From Nocardia amamiensis (GTDB taxonomy: Bacteria; Actinomycetota; Actinomycetes; Mycobacteriales; Mycobacteriaceae): a DNA stretch of 44,056 bases. The stretch covers positions 1 through 44,056 of the forward strand of contig NZ_JADLQX010000045.1 of assembly GCF_015477605.1 (NCBI RefSeq), in the 5' to 3' direction. Of the stretch, positions 26,029 through 33,776 are shown piece after piece; the first letter of the stretch is position 1, and every line of letters starts with the position of its first letter. A model generated the notes under the pieces. That model saw nothing but the letters and a program-made list of their open reading frames with translations, was not told the DNA's origin and searched no databases. The translations under genes were made by a program, and so were the position numbers.

Positions 26029-26402
26029 CGACGTAACCTAGCCGGACCACGAACATCCGAACCACCCATTTTCCGGCCGAATAGGTTGGCTACCGCAGCG
26101 TGCCGTGCTCACGGCCCTGAGTGCCTGTGACGCAACGGATGCAGACCCCATACGTCAGCCGATGTCTTCGGGAACCAGCCGCGGCGACGTCCACATCGGC
26201 GAGATCACCTGTGATCGCACGTATTTCCGGAAGCCGAGTTCATCGACGATGCGGATAGGCAATCTGCAGGTTTGCTCACTCGCCGCCAACGACCTTGTCC
26301 GACCATGGGACGCGGTCCTCCGCCACCTGTCGAGCGAGTCAGTCGACGTGCGACGGATTGGTTCGGCCTTATCGAATGGATCAGCGGAACAACCTGGCAC
26401 TG
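26029..26402. other. intergenic stretch without a supported gene
   Basis: Small frames on both strands (81-104 residues) overlap each other and have no ribosome sites or known motifs. Nothing further is seen here. The control region of the short rho gene follows. Confidence 0.4.
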
Positions 26403-26431
26403 TTGCGTGTTGTGCCTAGTGCCGCTACCGT
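26403..26431 (+). promoter_or_regulatory. candidate promoter of the short rho gene
   Basis: TTGCGT (26403-26408) and TACCGT (26426-26431) are separated by exactly 17 bases. A start near 26438 would give a leader of about 200 bases. Confidence 0.35.
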
Positions 26432-26639
26432 AGGTGCGGTCTCCATCTTGTGGATGTAGGTGACAATTCCCTCCCACAAGACTCCACCTTCGCCACGACG
26501 GTCTCATATGCCGTGCACCGTGTTCGGAGTGGACGGATTCCAGCCACACATCACATCGGCGCGTGCAGCGAGCGTCATTCCAGCAGGCGGCATTCACGGC
26601 GACCCGCCGCGTCCACCAACGCATCCCAGGAGAAAAACC

Positions 26640-27794
26640 ATGCAGAACAACACTATTCACCCACGAGACAACGCGACTGGAAAGAGTGCGACGACGTCGG
26701 TCACCGGCATTCTCGACTTCAACCACAACCACGCCTCACTGCACGTCGACGGCTATCTGCCCGGACCGCGAGACGCACATGTGCCGACGCGTTTGGTCCG
26801 CGAGCACGGACTCCGCCGCGGCGATACCCTCACCGGTGCAGTCGGACCCAAACGTGACGGCGTCGAACTCGCACCACTGGTCCGAGTCGACCGCATCAAC
26901 GGCCTGCCACCTGGCAATGCCAGGCAGCGACCGCACTTCCCCGACTTGGTCCCGATCTATCCGCAGGACCGCCTGCGGCTGGAGACCGAGCCGCATGAGC
27001 TGACCACACGCGCCACTGACCTGCTCATGCCGATCGGCAAAGGCCAGCGCGCCTTGATCGTCGCACCGCCCAAGGCTGGCAAAACATCTGTGCTGCAATC
27101 CATTGCACACGGCATCGCCAAGAATCATCCCGAATGCCAGCTGATGCTGGTACTGGTCGGCGAACGCCCGGAAGAAGTGACCGACCTGTCCCGCGCGGTG
27201 CCGGCAGAGGTCGCCGCCGCGACCTTCGACCAGCCCGCCCACGAACACATCGCCCTCGCCGAATTGGCCATCGAACATGCCAAACGTCTCGTCGAAACGG
27301 GCCACGACGTGGTCGTTCTGCTGGACTCGCTGACCCGGCTTGCCCGCGCCTACAACCTGGCGGCCGCCGGGTCCGGCCGCATCCTCTCCGGTGGCGTCGA
27401 CGCCGGCGCACTCGCGCCACCGAAGAAATTCCTCGGCGCCGCTCGCAATATCGAGAACGGCGGCTCGCTCACCATCATCGCCACGGCCCTGGTCGAGACC
27501 GGCTCACTCGCGGACACCCTGATCTTCGAGGAGTACAAGGGAACCGGAAACGCCGAACTGAAGCTCGATCGGCACCTCGCCGACCGCCGCCTGTTCCCCG
27601 CGATCGACATCAACCGATCGAGCACGCGCAAAGAGGAACTGCTGCTCTCCGCCGATGAGCTGACCGCCACTCGATCCCTGCGAAAGACCCTCTCGGGCCG
27701 CAACCCGCAGCAAGCGCTCGAGCTGCTGTTGACCGGCCTCGGACAAACCCGAACCAACCCCGAATTCCTGACCCAGATCCGCACCGCAGGCTGA
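26640..27794 (+). CDS. Short Rho transcription termination factor paralogue (Rho2-like)
   Basis: This 384-residue protein is a Rho hexameric ATPase. An OB-fold (about 20-85) comes first, without the long N-terminal extension of the main actinobacterial Rho (over 600 residues). The motor is intact: Walker A APPKAGKTS (142-150), GERPEEVTD (174-182), Walker B VVVLLDS (224-230), Q-loop and R-loop region RILSGGVDAGALAPPKKFLG, and the arginine finger in SSTRKEELL (R330). Two differences stand out. The Asp usual before ERPEEVT is Gly174. The RNA-binding motif normally like DGYGFLR is HNHASLH, losing both aromatic residues. AGGAG lies just upstream of the ATG. It stands alone. Confidence 0.9.
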   Translation: MQNNTIHPRDNATGKSATTSVTGILDFNHNHASLHVDGYLPGPRDAHVPTRLVREHGLRRGDTLTGAVGPKRDGVELAPLVRVDRINGLPPGNARQRPHFPDLVPIYPQDRLRLETEPHELTTRATDLLMPIGKGQRALIVAPPKAGKTSVLQSIAHGIAKNHPECQLMLVLVGERPEEVTDLSRAVPAEVAAATFDQPAHEHIALAELAIEHAKRLVETGHDVVVLLDSLTRLARAYNLAAAGSGRILSGGVDAGALAPPKKFLGAARNIENGGSLTIIATALVETGSLADTLIFEEYKGTGNAELKLDRHLADRRLFPAIDINRSSTRKEELLLSADELTATRSLRKTLSGRNPQQALELLLTGLGQTRTNPEFLTQIRTAG

Positions 27795-27914
27795 GACGGT
27801 GCCCTGTTCGGCACGGCGGGACCAGCTCGCCCACCGCACGTACAAGTCGGCTCGGGCCGACCCACAACCAACGTCCAGCTCATCGCGGATGCAGTCATCC
27901 AGCCCGGTGGCGTG

Positions 27915-28589
27915 TCACGCCTCCAGTCCGGCCGCGGTCAGGGTGAGGTGCCGAGCCAGCGTTTCGGCCGCGACATCGGCGTCGCGGGCCAGTGCCGCCT
28001 CTTCCAGGCGCCGGTGTTCCTCGGAGAAGTCGCGGCCGGGGTTGCGGTGGGCCGACCAGCGGCGGGCCAGCTCGCTTGCGGTCCACAGTCGGTCGCAGGT
28101 CTCCAGTAGGACCGCGTTGCCGCAGCCCTCGAGCAGGGCGCGGTGGAAGAGCCGGTGGGCTTCGGACCATGCGTCGCTGTAGTACTCGCTCTCCTCGGGC
28201 ACCCACGCCGGGGTACGGGCCAGACGGTGATGGGCGGCTCGTACACGGGCCTCCCAGTCGACGTCCCCACGCTGGATGGACATGCGCAGCAGGACCGGTT
28301 CGATGGTCCGGCGGGCCTCCGCGATTTCCTGCCAGCGGCGATCGGTGAAGGCTGGCACGGCAAAGCCGCGGTTGGGCAGCCGGTCGGCCAAGCCCTCGCC
28401 GACCACCCGCACGAGCGCCTCGCGGACGACGGCCAAGCTCACGCCGTGTTCCTTGGCGAGGTCTTGCGGTTTGAGGGCGTCGCCGGGGGCATAGCCCCCG
28501 CGCATGATCGCGTCCCGCAGGTGGGTGTAGACCTGCTCGGAGAGCATCTGCTTTCCCGACGAGGGCGAGATAGGAGCGGTCCGGATCAT
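27915..28589 (-). CDS. GntR-family regulator, FCD (FadR-type) subfamily
   Basis: This 224-residue protein has a GntR winged helix (about 17-80: LSEQVYTHLRDAIMRGGYAP, then LAKEHGVSLAVVREALVRV) and a helical FCD ligand domain (about 88-220) with the metal-binding pattern EAHRLFHRALLEGC near the middle and EEHRRLEEA later. FCD regulators sense carboxylic acids and sugars. It diverges from the PEBP-SRPBCC fusion gene, and two ATCGAT-centred sites lie between them, so it probably represses that gene and itself. It converges with the short rho gene. Confidence 0.9.
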   Translation of the reverse strand: MIRTAPISPSSGKQMLSEQVYTHLRDAIMRGGYAPGDALKPQDLAKEHGVSLAVVREALVRVVGEGLADRLPNRGFAVPAFTDRRWQEIAEARRTIEPVLLRMSIQRGDVDWEARVRAAHHRLARTPAWVPEESEYYSDAWSEAHRLFHRALLEGCGNAVLLETCDRLWTASELARRWSAHRNPGRDFSEEHRRLEEAALARDADVAAETLARHLTLTAAGLEA

Positions 28590-28613
28590 GACCGAAGCAT
28601 AGACGATCGGAAC

Positions 28614-28646
28614 AATAATCGATTATTCTCGTTATCATCGATTAAT
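28614..28646. promoter_or_regulatory. candidate double GntR operator
   Basis: AATAATCGATTATT (28614-28627) is a perfect 14-base palindrome. A second, looser copy, TTATCATCGATTAATG, covers 28632-28647. The two ATCGAT centres lie 19 bases apart, about two helical turns, so two dimers would sit on one face of the DNA. AT-rich sequence stands out in this GC-rich window. Confidence 0.6.
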
Positions 28647-28730
28647 GGCGGTGATGTTCGAAGTCATGCCCCCTCCGCGGCGGCATCACCTGCAACCCTC
28701 ACAGCACGGCCTGAAAGGAACGACGACGAG

Positions 28731-29759
28731 ATGAGCGCCAACGACCCCTTCGCTCGCCTCCCCGAGGCGGCCTCCTTCACCGTCACCAGCACCACCGTCA
28801 CCGACGGCGCCGCGTGGTCGCCAGAGCAGTTCTCCTCCGGCGTCCCTGGCGGGAAGGACGTGTCTCCACAGCTGTCCTGGAGCGGCGCGCCGGAAGGCAC
28901 CAAGAGCTACGCCGTCACCGTCTACGATCCCGACGCCCCCACCGGGTCGGGGTTCTGGCACTGGGCGGTCGCCGACATCCCCGCCACCGTCACCGAACTG
29001 CCCGAAGGCGCTGGCGACGACACCGGCTCGGGCCTGCCCGAGGGCGCCTTCCAGCTGCCCAACGACGCCCGCGCAGCCCGCTTCCTCGGCGCCGCACCAC
29101 CAGCCGGACACGGCCGGCACCGCTACTTCATCGTGGTGCACGCCTTGGACATCGAGTCCATCGGTGTCCCGGCCGACGCCACCCCGGCCGTTCTCGGCTT
29201 CACCATGGCCGGCCACACCCTCGGCCGCGCGGTCCTGACCGCCACGGCGGAAACGCCGCACGTGGGCGAGCACCCTGCGGGCGAGGGCATCGAACGGATC
29301 GAGGTCTCCCGGCTCATCCCCGCGTCCGCCAGCGCGATCTTCGCGGTGCTGACCGACCCGATGGGCCACGTCGACATCGACGCGTCCGGAATGCTGCTCG
29401 ACGCCGAAGGCGAACCGGTCGAACGGCCCGGCGACCGGTTCCTGGTTCATATGGACCGGGAAGCCCTCGGGGATCTTCCGCTGGGTAAATACGACGTCGA
29501 GGTTGTCATCACCAAGCTCACCCCGGACAAGGAAATCGCCTGGACCGTCGAAGGACGGACCCGGCCTCATGTCCGCCACATCTACGGCTACCGGTTGGAA
29601 CCGACCGCAAGCGGCACCCTCGTCACCTCGTATTACGACTGGTCGGAGATTGATGAGGAGTGGAAGAAGCGCCTTACCTTCCCGGTGGTTCCCGAGTCCG
29701 CACTCAAGGCGACCCTCGGGATCCTCGAGCGCACCGTCCGCCGGAGAGCCGCGGCCTGA
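28731..29759 (+). CDS. PEBP (YbhB/YbcL)-SRPBCC fusion protein
   Basis: This 342-residue protein joins two domains. Residues 1-185 are a phosphatidylethanolamine-binding (Raf kinase inhibitor-like) domain: DVSPQLSWSGAPEGTKSYAV, DPDAPTGSGFWHWAVADIPA and GHGRHRYFIVVHALD carry the anion-pocket Asp, Pro and His residues. Residues 190-342 are SRPBCC: IEVSRLIPASASAIFAVLTD and a terminal helix SALKATLGILERTVR. Both halves are normally separate proteins that hold small hydrophobic or anionic ligands. An AAAGGA site precedes the ATG. Divergence from the GntR regulator suggests ligand-controlled expression. Confidence 0.85.
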   Translation: MSANDPFARLPEAASFTVTSTTVTDGAAWSPEQFSSGVPGGKDVSPQLSWSGAPEGTKSYAVTVYDPDAPTGSGFWHWAVADIPATVTELPEGAGDDTGSGLPEGAFQLPNDARAARFLGAAPPAGHGRHRYFIVVHALDIESIGVPADATPAVLGFTMAGHTLGRAVLTATAETPHVGEHPAGEGIERIEVSRLIPASASAIFAVLTDPMGHVDIDASGMLLDAEGEPVERPGDRFLVHMDREALGDLPLGKYDVEVVITKLTPDKEIAWTVEGRTRPHVRHIYGYRLEPTASGTLVTSYYDWSEIDEEWKKRLTFPVVPESALKATLGILERTVRRRAAA

Positions 29760-29832
29760 CCAGCCGCCGAGGTCGATTGGGGATTCACGTGCGGGCCCCG
29801 CTGCCGACTTCGCCTGCAAGCGCTCCACCCCG

Positions 29833-30213
29833 TCAAGCGTCGAAGCGGCGACGGGAGGCTTCGATGTGGCCCAGGTGTTCATGGGTCCAATCGCACATGC
29901 GGTGGACCGTCTCGCGAAGGGCTTGACCCGGCTCGGTGAGGGTGTAGTCGACTCGCGGCGGCACGGTGGGGTGCACGGTTCGCTCGACCAGCCCGTTGCG
30001 CTCGAGCATGCGCAGGTTCTGGGTGAGCATCTTGTGGCTGATGCCCTCGATTTCGTTCCGCAATTCGCCGAAGCGCAAGGTGCGTTCGCCCAAGGCCTCG
30101 ATGATCAGGAGCGCCCACTTGTTGGCGACGTCGGAGAAGATTTCTCGCGCCAAAGAGTCCGCGCGTGTGAGGTCGGCTTCGTTGAGCGAGCCGCTGAACT
30201 GCTTGGTCACCAT
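29833..30213 (-). CDS. HxlR-type winged-helix regulator
   Basis: This 126-residue protein has the HxlR/DUF24 pattern: DVANKWALLIIEALGERTLRF, GISHKMLTQNLRMLERNGLV and the wing VPPRVDYTLTEPGQAL. The N-terminal Cys found in redox-sensing members is absent; the only Cys is in HRMCDWTHEHL near the end, so sensing may differ. It diverges from the RidA gene, with 114 bases between start codons, and converges with the PEBP-SRPBCC gene. A short inverted repeat CACT-GAAA-AGTG (30227-30238) just upstream is a weak operator candidate. Confidence 0.88.
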   Translation of the reverse strand: MVTKQFSGSLNEADLTRADSLAREIFSDVANKWALLIIEALGERTLRFGELRNEIEGISHKMLTQNLRMLERNGLVERTVHPTVPPRVDYTLTEPGQALRETVHRMCDWTHEHLGHIEASRRRFDA

Positions 30214-30327
30214 GTGGTTCCCCAGTCACTGAAAAGTGCGTTCTTCCATGTCATCGAACACTCTCCTACGGTTCCCGAGTAACCACAAGAGAGCGTCAGC
30301 GCGCTCTCGCGACAAAGGAGGCAGGCA

Positions 30328-30735
30328 ATGGCCATCACCCTGGTGAACCCGCGCGGATTGCCGCAGATCGATGCGTACCGGCAGGTGTCGATCGCGACCG
30401 GGTCGAAGCTGGTCTTCGTCGCCGGCCAGGTTGCCTGGGATGCCGATGGCGTCACGGTCGGCGTGGGTGACCTCGCCGCTCAGGTCGAGCAGTGCTACCT
30501 CAACATCGCCACGGCCCTGGCCGAGGTCGGTGGTTCATTCGATGACGTGGCCAAGCTGACCGTCTACGTCGTCGACTGGAATCCCGGCAGAATGCCCCTG
30601 CTCCTCGAAGGAATCACTCGCGCGGCCGCGAAGCTGGGGGTCACCCCGGTACCGCCGGGCACGCTGCTGGGCGTTGCGGCCCTGGACATTCCCGAACATC
30701 TGGTCGAGATCGAAGCTACCGCGATCATCGACTGA
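30328..30735 (+). CDS. RidA-family protein (YjgF/YER057c)
   Basis: This 135-residue protein has the RidA pattern: KLVFVAGQVAWDADG, QVEQCYLNIATALAEVGGSF, DVAKLTVYVVDW and the C-terminal EHLVEIEATAIID. Classical RidA hydrolyses reactive enamines and imines; the catalytic Arg usually found near residue 105 is not evident here, so it may belong to another subgroup with a different activity. The ribosome site AAAGGAGG is strong. GAGAGCG and CGCTCTC around 30291-30310 form a small stem just ahead of it. The divergent HxlR regulator probably controls it. Confidence 0.87.
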   Translation: MAITLVNPRGLPQIDAYRQVSIATGSKLVFVAGQVAWDADGVTVGVGDLAAQVEQCYLNIATALAEVGGSFDDVAKLTVYVVDWNPGRMPLLLEGITRAAAKLGVTPVPPGTLLGVAALDIPEHLVEIEATAIID

Positions 30736-30774
30736 ACAATGTTCGTCGCGTCGAGCTTGCGCTCGGCTGCCCCG

Positions 30775-31734
30775 TCAATTGTCTTTCGAGCGGGTCAGTG
30801 GCATGCCGAAAGCGGCGAATAGCGTCGGTTCGAGAAAGACGGTGATGGCGGCGACCCCGTCCACGGCCGTGGTGATGACGTGTATCGAATGGGCTTCCAG
30901 GATGCCGTCTGCGCCCCGGCGGTATTCGGCGACAGCGGGTTGTCCGTTCGCAGCCGTCGGGATCAGCATGAGATCGCCCGGCTTGGTGAAGGCGCGCTTG
31001 GCAAGGAACCGAGTCACCGCGTCGCGTCCGGTGAACCACAATGGCACCGGCGGCATTTCGAGCCTGACGTCGGCCGCCAGTAGCTCGGTGAGGGCTGCGA
31101 GGTCGGCGTTCTCGAATGCCGCGCAGTAGCGGTCGAGCAGTTCGCGACGTTCGGCGTCTTCCGGTTCGGCCACGTTTTCGTCCGTTGGGGCGGCCTCGGC
31201 GAGATGGGCACGTGCCCGGTGCAAAGCGCTGTTGACCGCGGCGGGGGTGGTCTCCAGCAGTTCCGCCACTTCGGCGGCGCTGAACTGTGCGACGTCGCGC
31301 AGGATCAACACAGCCCGCTGACGCGCGGGCAGCTCCTGCATGGCCGTCACCACCGCCAGCCGGACGCTTTCCCTGGCGACAAGTACCGTTTCCGGTGTCA
31401 ACGCGTCGGGCAGCGGCTGCATCCATCGGTAAGCACCGGCGTCGCCGTCGAGACCCGAATCGGGATCATCCGAGCCTGCGCCCAGCCCAGCCGGCAGTAC
31501 CCGGCGAGCGCGGTTCTCCAGTGCGCGCAGGCACGCGGTCGTCGCGATGCGGTACAGCCAGGTACGCAGCGCCGCGCGTTCCTCGAACGCCGCATAGCCT
31601 CGCCAACCACGCAGGTAGGTCTCCTGGACCAGATCCTCGGCGTCATGCACCGAACCGAGCATCCGATAACAGTGCGCGATCAGTTCGGCACGGAACGGCG
31701 CCGCCTGCTCGATGAAATCCTCCTGGACCGGCAC
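30775..31734 (-). CDS. ECF sigma factor with SnoaL-like C-terminus (SigG-like)
   Basis: This 319-residue sigma factor has region 2 (about 5-75: APFRAELIAHCYRMLGSVHD, AEDLVQETYLRGWRGY and RTWLYRIATTACLRALE) and region 4 (about 130-185: LPARQRAVLILRDVAQFSAA then EVAELLETTPAAVNSALHRA). A SnoaL-like domain follows from about 205 (LLDRYCAAFENADLAALTEL) to the end. Such domains take the place of an anti-sigma factor. The GTG at 31734 has AGGAG seven bases upstream and is preferred to an ATG 39 codons earlier. It diverges from SDR and DUF899 genes, its probable regulon. Confidence 0.88.
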   Translation of the reverse strand: MPVQEDFIEQAAPFRAELIAHCYRMLGSVHDAEDLVQETYLRGWRGYAAFEERAALRTWLYRIATTACLRALENRARRVLPAGLGAGSDDPDSGLDGDAGAYRWMQPLPDALTPETVLVARESVRLAVVTAMQELPARQRAVLILRDVAQFSAAEVAELLETTPAAVNSALHRARAHLAEAAPTDENVAEPEDAERRELLDRYCAAFENADLAALTELLAADVRLEMPPVPLWFTGRDAVTRFLAKRAFTKPGDLMLIPTAANGQPAVAEYRRGADGILEAHSIHVITTAVDGVAAITVFLEPTLFAAFGMPLTRSKDN

Positions 31735-31805
31735 GGTCGTACTCCTAGGTCTCGACGTGGCGGGGATGGGCACCCCTACCAGTACAGATACGTCCGGCGG
31801 CGGAA

Positions 31806-31859
31806 ATTCATCGGTCGGTTCGCCAGGGAAAGCGATCGGCTGGCGCCGCACCGATGAAT
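31806..31859. promoter_or_regulatory. 10-base inverted repeat in the ECF/SDR divergent promoter region
   Basis: ATTCATCGGT (31806-31815) and ACCGATGAAT (31850-31859) are perfect reverse complements separated by 34 bases. One copy faces each divergent gene, so they may be paired promoter or operator elements. Confidence 0.45.
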
Positions 31860-31926
31860 CACGGCGGCGCGACGTATCTGAATTGGTGGGGCCTCGAGCA
31901 CATCACCAACGAAAGCGAATACGACC

Positions 31927-32691
31927 GTGAACGAACTACTCGAGCCAAGCGGCCTCGAAGGCACGACCTCGATCGTGACCGGAGCCGGCCGCGGATTCGG
32001 CCGCGCCATCGCCAGGGCGCTGTCCGCTGCCGGTGCACATGTCGTCGGCGTCGCCCGGACCAGCGCGCAGCTCGACGCTGTGCGCGACGAACTCGGCGCT
32101 ACCTTCACCGCGGTGGCCGCCGACGCCGCCGATCCCGCGACGGCCAGGCGACTCCTCGACGAGCATCGACCGCGCACGGTGGTCCTGTGCGCGGGAGCGA
32201 CTCCGCAGATGAGCCCGTTGCAGGATCAGACGTGGGAGACCTTCAGCCGGAACTGGAATGTCGACGTAGCCCAGGCGTTCCACTGGATTCGCGAAGCGCT
32301 GCGGCGCCCGCTGGCACCGGGTAGCTCGGTGATCGCGATCTCCAGCGGCGCCGCGATCAACGGATCGCCGCTGAGCGGAGGCTACGCAGGGGCAAAGGCC
32401 ACCGTCAGGCTCATCACGAGCTATGCCGCCGTCGAGTCGGAGCGGGCCGGGCTGGGGATCAGGTTCGTGTCCGTCCTCCCCCAGTTGACACCCGCCACCG
32501 ACCTCGGGGCCGCGGCGGTGGCAGCCTACGCGCAGCGGCAAGGTGTCGATGTCGACACGTTCGTGCGCTCCATGGGACCTGCGCTTACCCCGGAGCAGGT
32601 GGGTAAATCGGTGCTCGGGATCGCGACTGCCGAACACCCGGTCCACCACGCGAACACGCTCACCTCCGCGGGCATATCACCGCTGGCCTGA
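31927..32691 (+). CDS. Short-chain dehydrogenase/reductase
   Basis: This 254-residue protein has the SDR cofactor motif TGAGRGFGRAIA (about 18-29), a CAGA motif in VVLCAGATPQM, the catalytic Ser in AISSGAAINGSPLSGG and the YAGAK dyad. NADP(H) is likely because an Arg follows in the second strand (VVGVARTSAQ). The final 60 residues, with GPALTPEQVGKSVLGI, differ from typical SDRs and suit the group linked to SigG-like sigma factors. It starts with GTG and is followed by the DUF899 gene after 31 bases. Substrate is unknown. Confidence 0.87.
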   Translation: MNELLEPSGLEGTTSIVTGAGRGFGRAIARALSAAGAHVVGVARTSAQLDAVRDELGATFTAVAADAADPATARRLLDEHRPRTVVLCAGATPQMSPLQDQTWETFSRNWNVDVAQAFHWIREALRRPLAPGSSVIAISSGAAINGSPLSGGYAGAKATVRLITSYAAVESERAGLGIRFVSVLPQLTPATDLGAAAVAAYAQRQGVDVDTFVRSMGPALTPEQVGKSVLGIATAEHPVHHANTLTSAGISPLA

Positions 32692-32722
32692 GCGACCGAA
32701 ACCGAAAGGATAGGACAGCACA

Positions 32723-33481
32723 ATGCAGACACCGTCGATCGTCTCGGCACAAGAGTGGCAGGCAGCGTGGCAACAGCTGCTCGTGAAAGAGAAGGAGCTG
32801 ACCCGCGCACGTGACGCGCTGGCCGCCTTGCGACGGCGGATGCCGTGGCAGGCCGTGGACAAGCAGTACGTGTTCGAGGGACCGGAGGGCAAGGCGAGCC
32901 TGCTCGACCTGTTCCAGGGCCGCCGTCAGCTGATCGTCTACCGTGCCTTCTTCGAGCCCGGCGTGCACGGCTGGCCCGACCATGCCTGCCGCGGATGCTC
33001 CATGATGGCCGATCATGTCCCCAACCTCGCCCACCTCGACGCCCGCGACACCAGACTCGTGTACGCCTCCCGCGCGCCGCAGGCGGACATCGAGCGTGTG
33101 AAGGCGCGCATGGGCTGGGAGATGCCGTGGTACACGATCACCGACGACTTCGACGCCGACTTCGGCGTGGACGAATGGCACGGCACGAACGCATTCATCC
33201 GCGACGGCGATCGCGTGTTCCGCACCTACTTCATCAACAACCGCGGCGACGAGGCACTGGGGACCACGTGGAGCTACCTCGACATGACGGCGCTGGGACG
33301 CCAGGAGCAGTGGGAGGACTCCCCAGAGGGCTACCCGCAGACCCCGCCCTACGAATGGTGGGACTGGCACGACGCATACGGCCAGCACACGCCGTCGCGG
33401 TGGTTCGGCGACCCGGAGCCGGACAACCCAGATGACCCGCGGCCGCCGCGAACCGACTCGAAGGGCGGCGCCGCCACATAA
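32723..33481 (+). CDS. DUF899 thioredoxin-like protein
   Basis: This 252-residue protein has the DUF899 hallmarks: EWQAAWQQLLVKEKELTRAR, then RMPWQAVDKQYVFEGPEGKA, FEPGVHGWPDHACRGCSMMAD with the CxxC pair, and the aromatic-rich end YEWWDWHDAYG. The family adopts a thioredoxin-like fold; its biochemical role is not settled. AGGATAGG lies upstream of the ATG. The gene probably shares a transcript with the SDR and may be under the SigG-like factor. Confidence 0.87.
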   Translation: MQTPSIVSAQEWQAAWQQLLVKEKELTRARDALAALRRRMPWQAVDKQYVFEGPEGKASLLDLFQGRRQLIVYRAFFEPGVHGWPDHACRGCSMMADHVPNLAHLDARDTRLVYASRAPQADIERVKARMGWEMPWYTITDDFDADFGVDEWHGTNAFIRDGDRVFRTYFINNRGDEALGTTWSYLDMTALGRQEQWEDSPEGYPQTPPYEWWDWHDAYGQHTPSRWFGDPEPDNPDDPRPPRTDSKGGAAT

Positions 33482-33534
33482 TCGACGACACGGCCCTTCG
33501 GTTGGCGTTTTTCGAAGCAGTCGCTGTCACGACC

Positions 33535-33749
33535 ACGTACTGCCCCGTGCAGGTCGTGACAGCGATACCGGCGACCCCTTCGACGGCGTCACCGAAGTCT
33601 GGTTTCCCTCGGAGCGAGCGCTGATCACAGCGCTCGCCACACCAGCAGGGATACAGGCCAACCAACGGCTCGCCGAAGACGAGAAGAACTTCATCGACCT
33701 GCCACGGTCCTCGTACTTCCTGACCGAAGAGCATGTGATGCTCGGCTAG
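33535..33749 (+). pseudogene. C-terminal remnant of an EthD-domain protein
   Basis: The frame ending at 33749 encodes FDGVTEVWFPSERALITALA, followed by ANQRLAEDEKNFIDLPRSSY and FLTEEHVML. This matches the second half of EthD-domain proteins, where a DF/FDG strand is followed by a helix and a FIDL-R-S ending. The first half (about 45 residues including the usual helix) is missing, and the sequence before it overlaps the DUF899 end. No start or ribosome site is visible. It is read as a truncated remnant. Confidence 0.55.
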
Positions 33750-33776
33750 ACGATCGTGCCGATAGATGAACTGACG

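Noticed and set aside
26205..26732. A 175-residue minus-strand frame upstream of the short rho gene
   Set aside because: Low-complexity sequence, overlaps the rho start, no ribosome site and no motif.
27799..27814. Small GTGCC/GGCAC hairpin after the short rho gene
   Set aside because: A five-pair stem is too weak to call a terminator.
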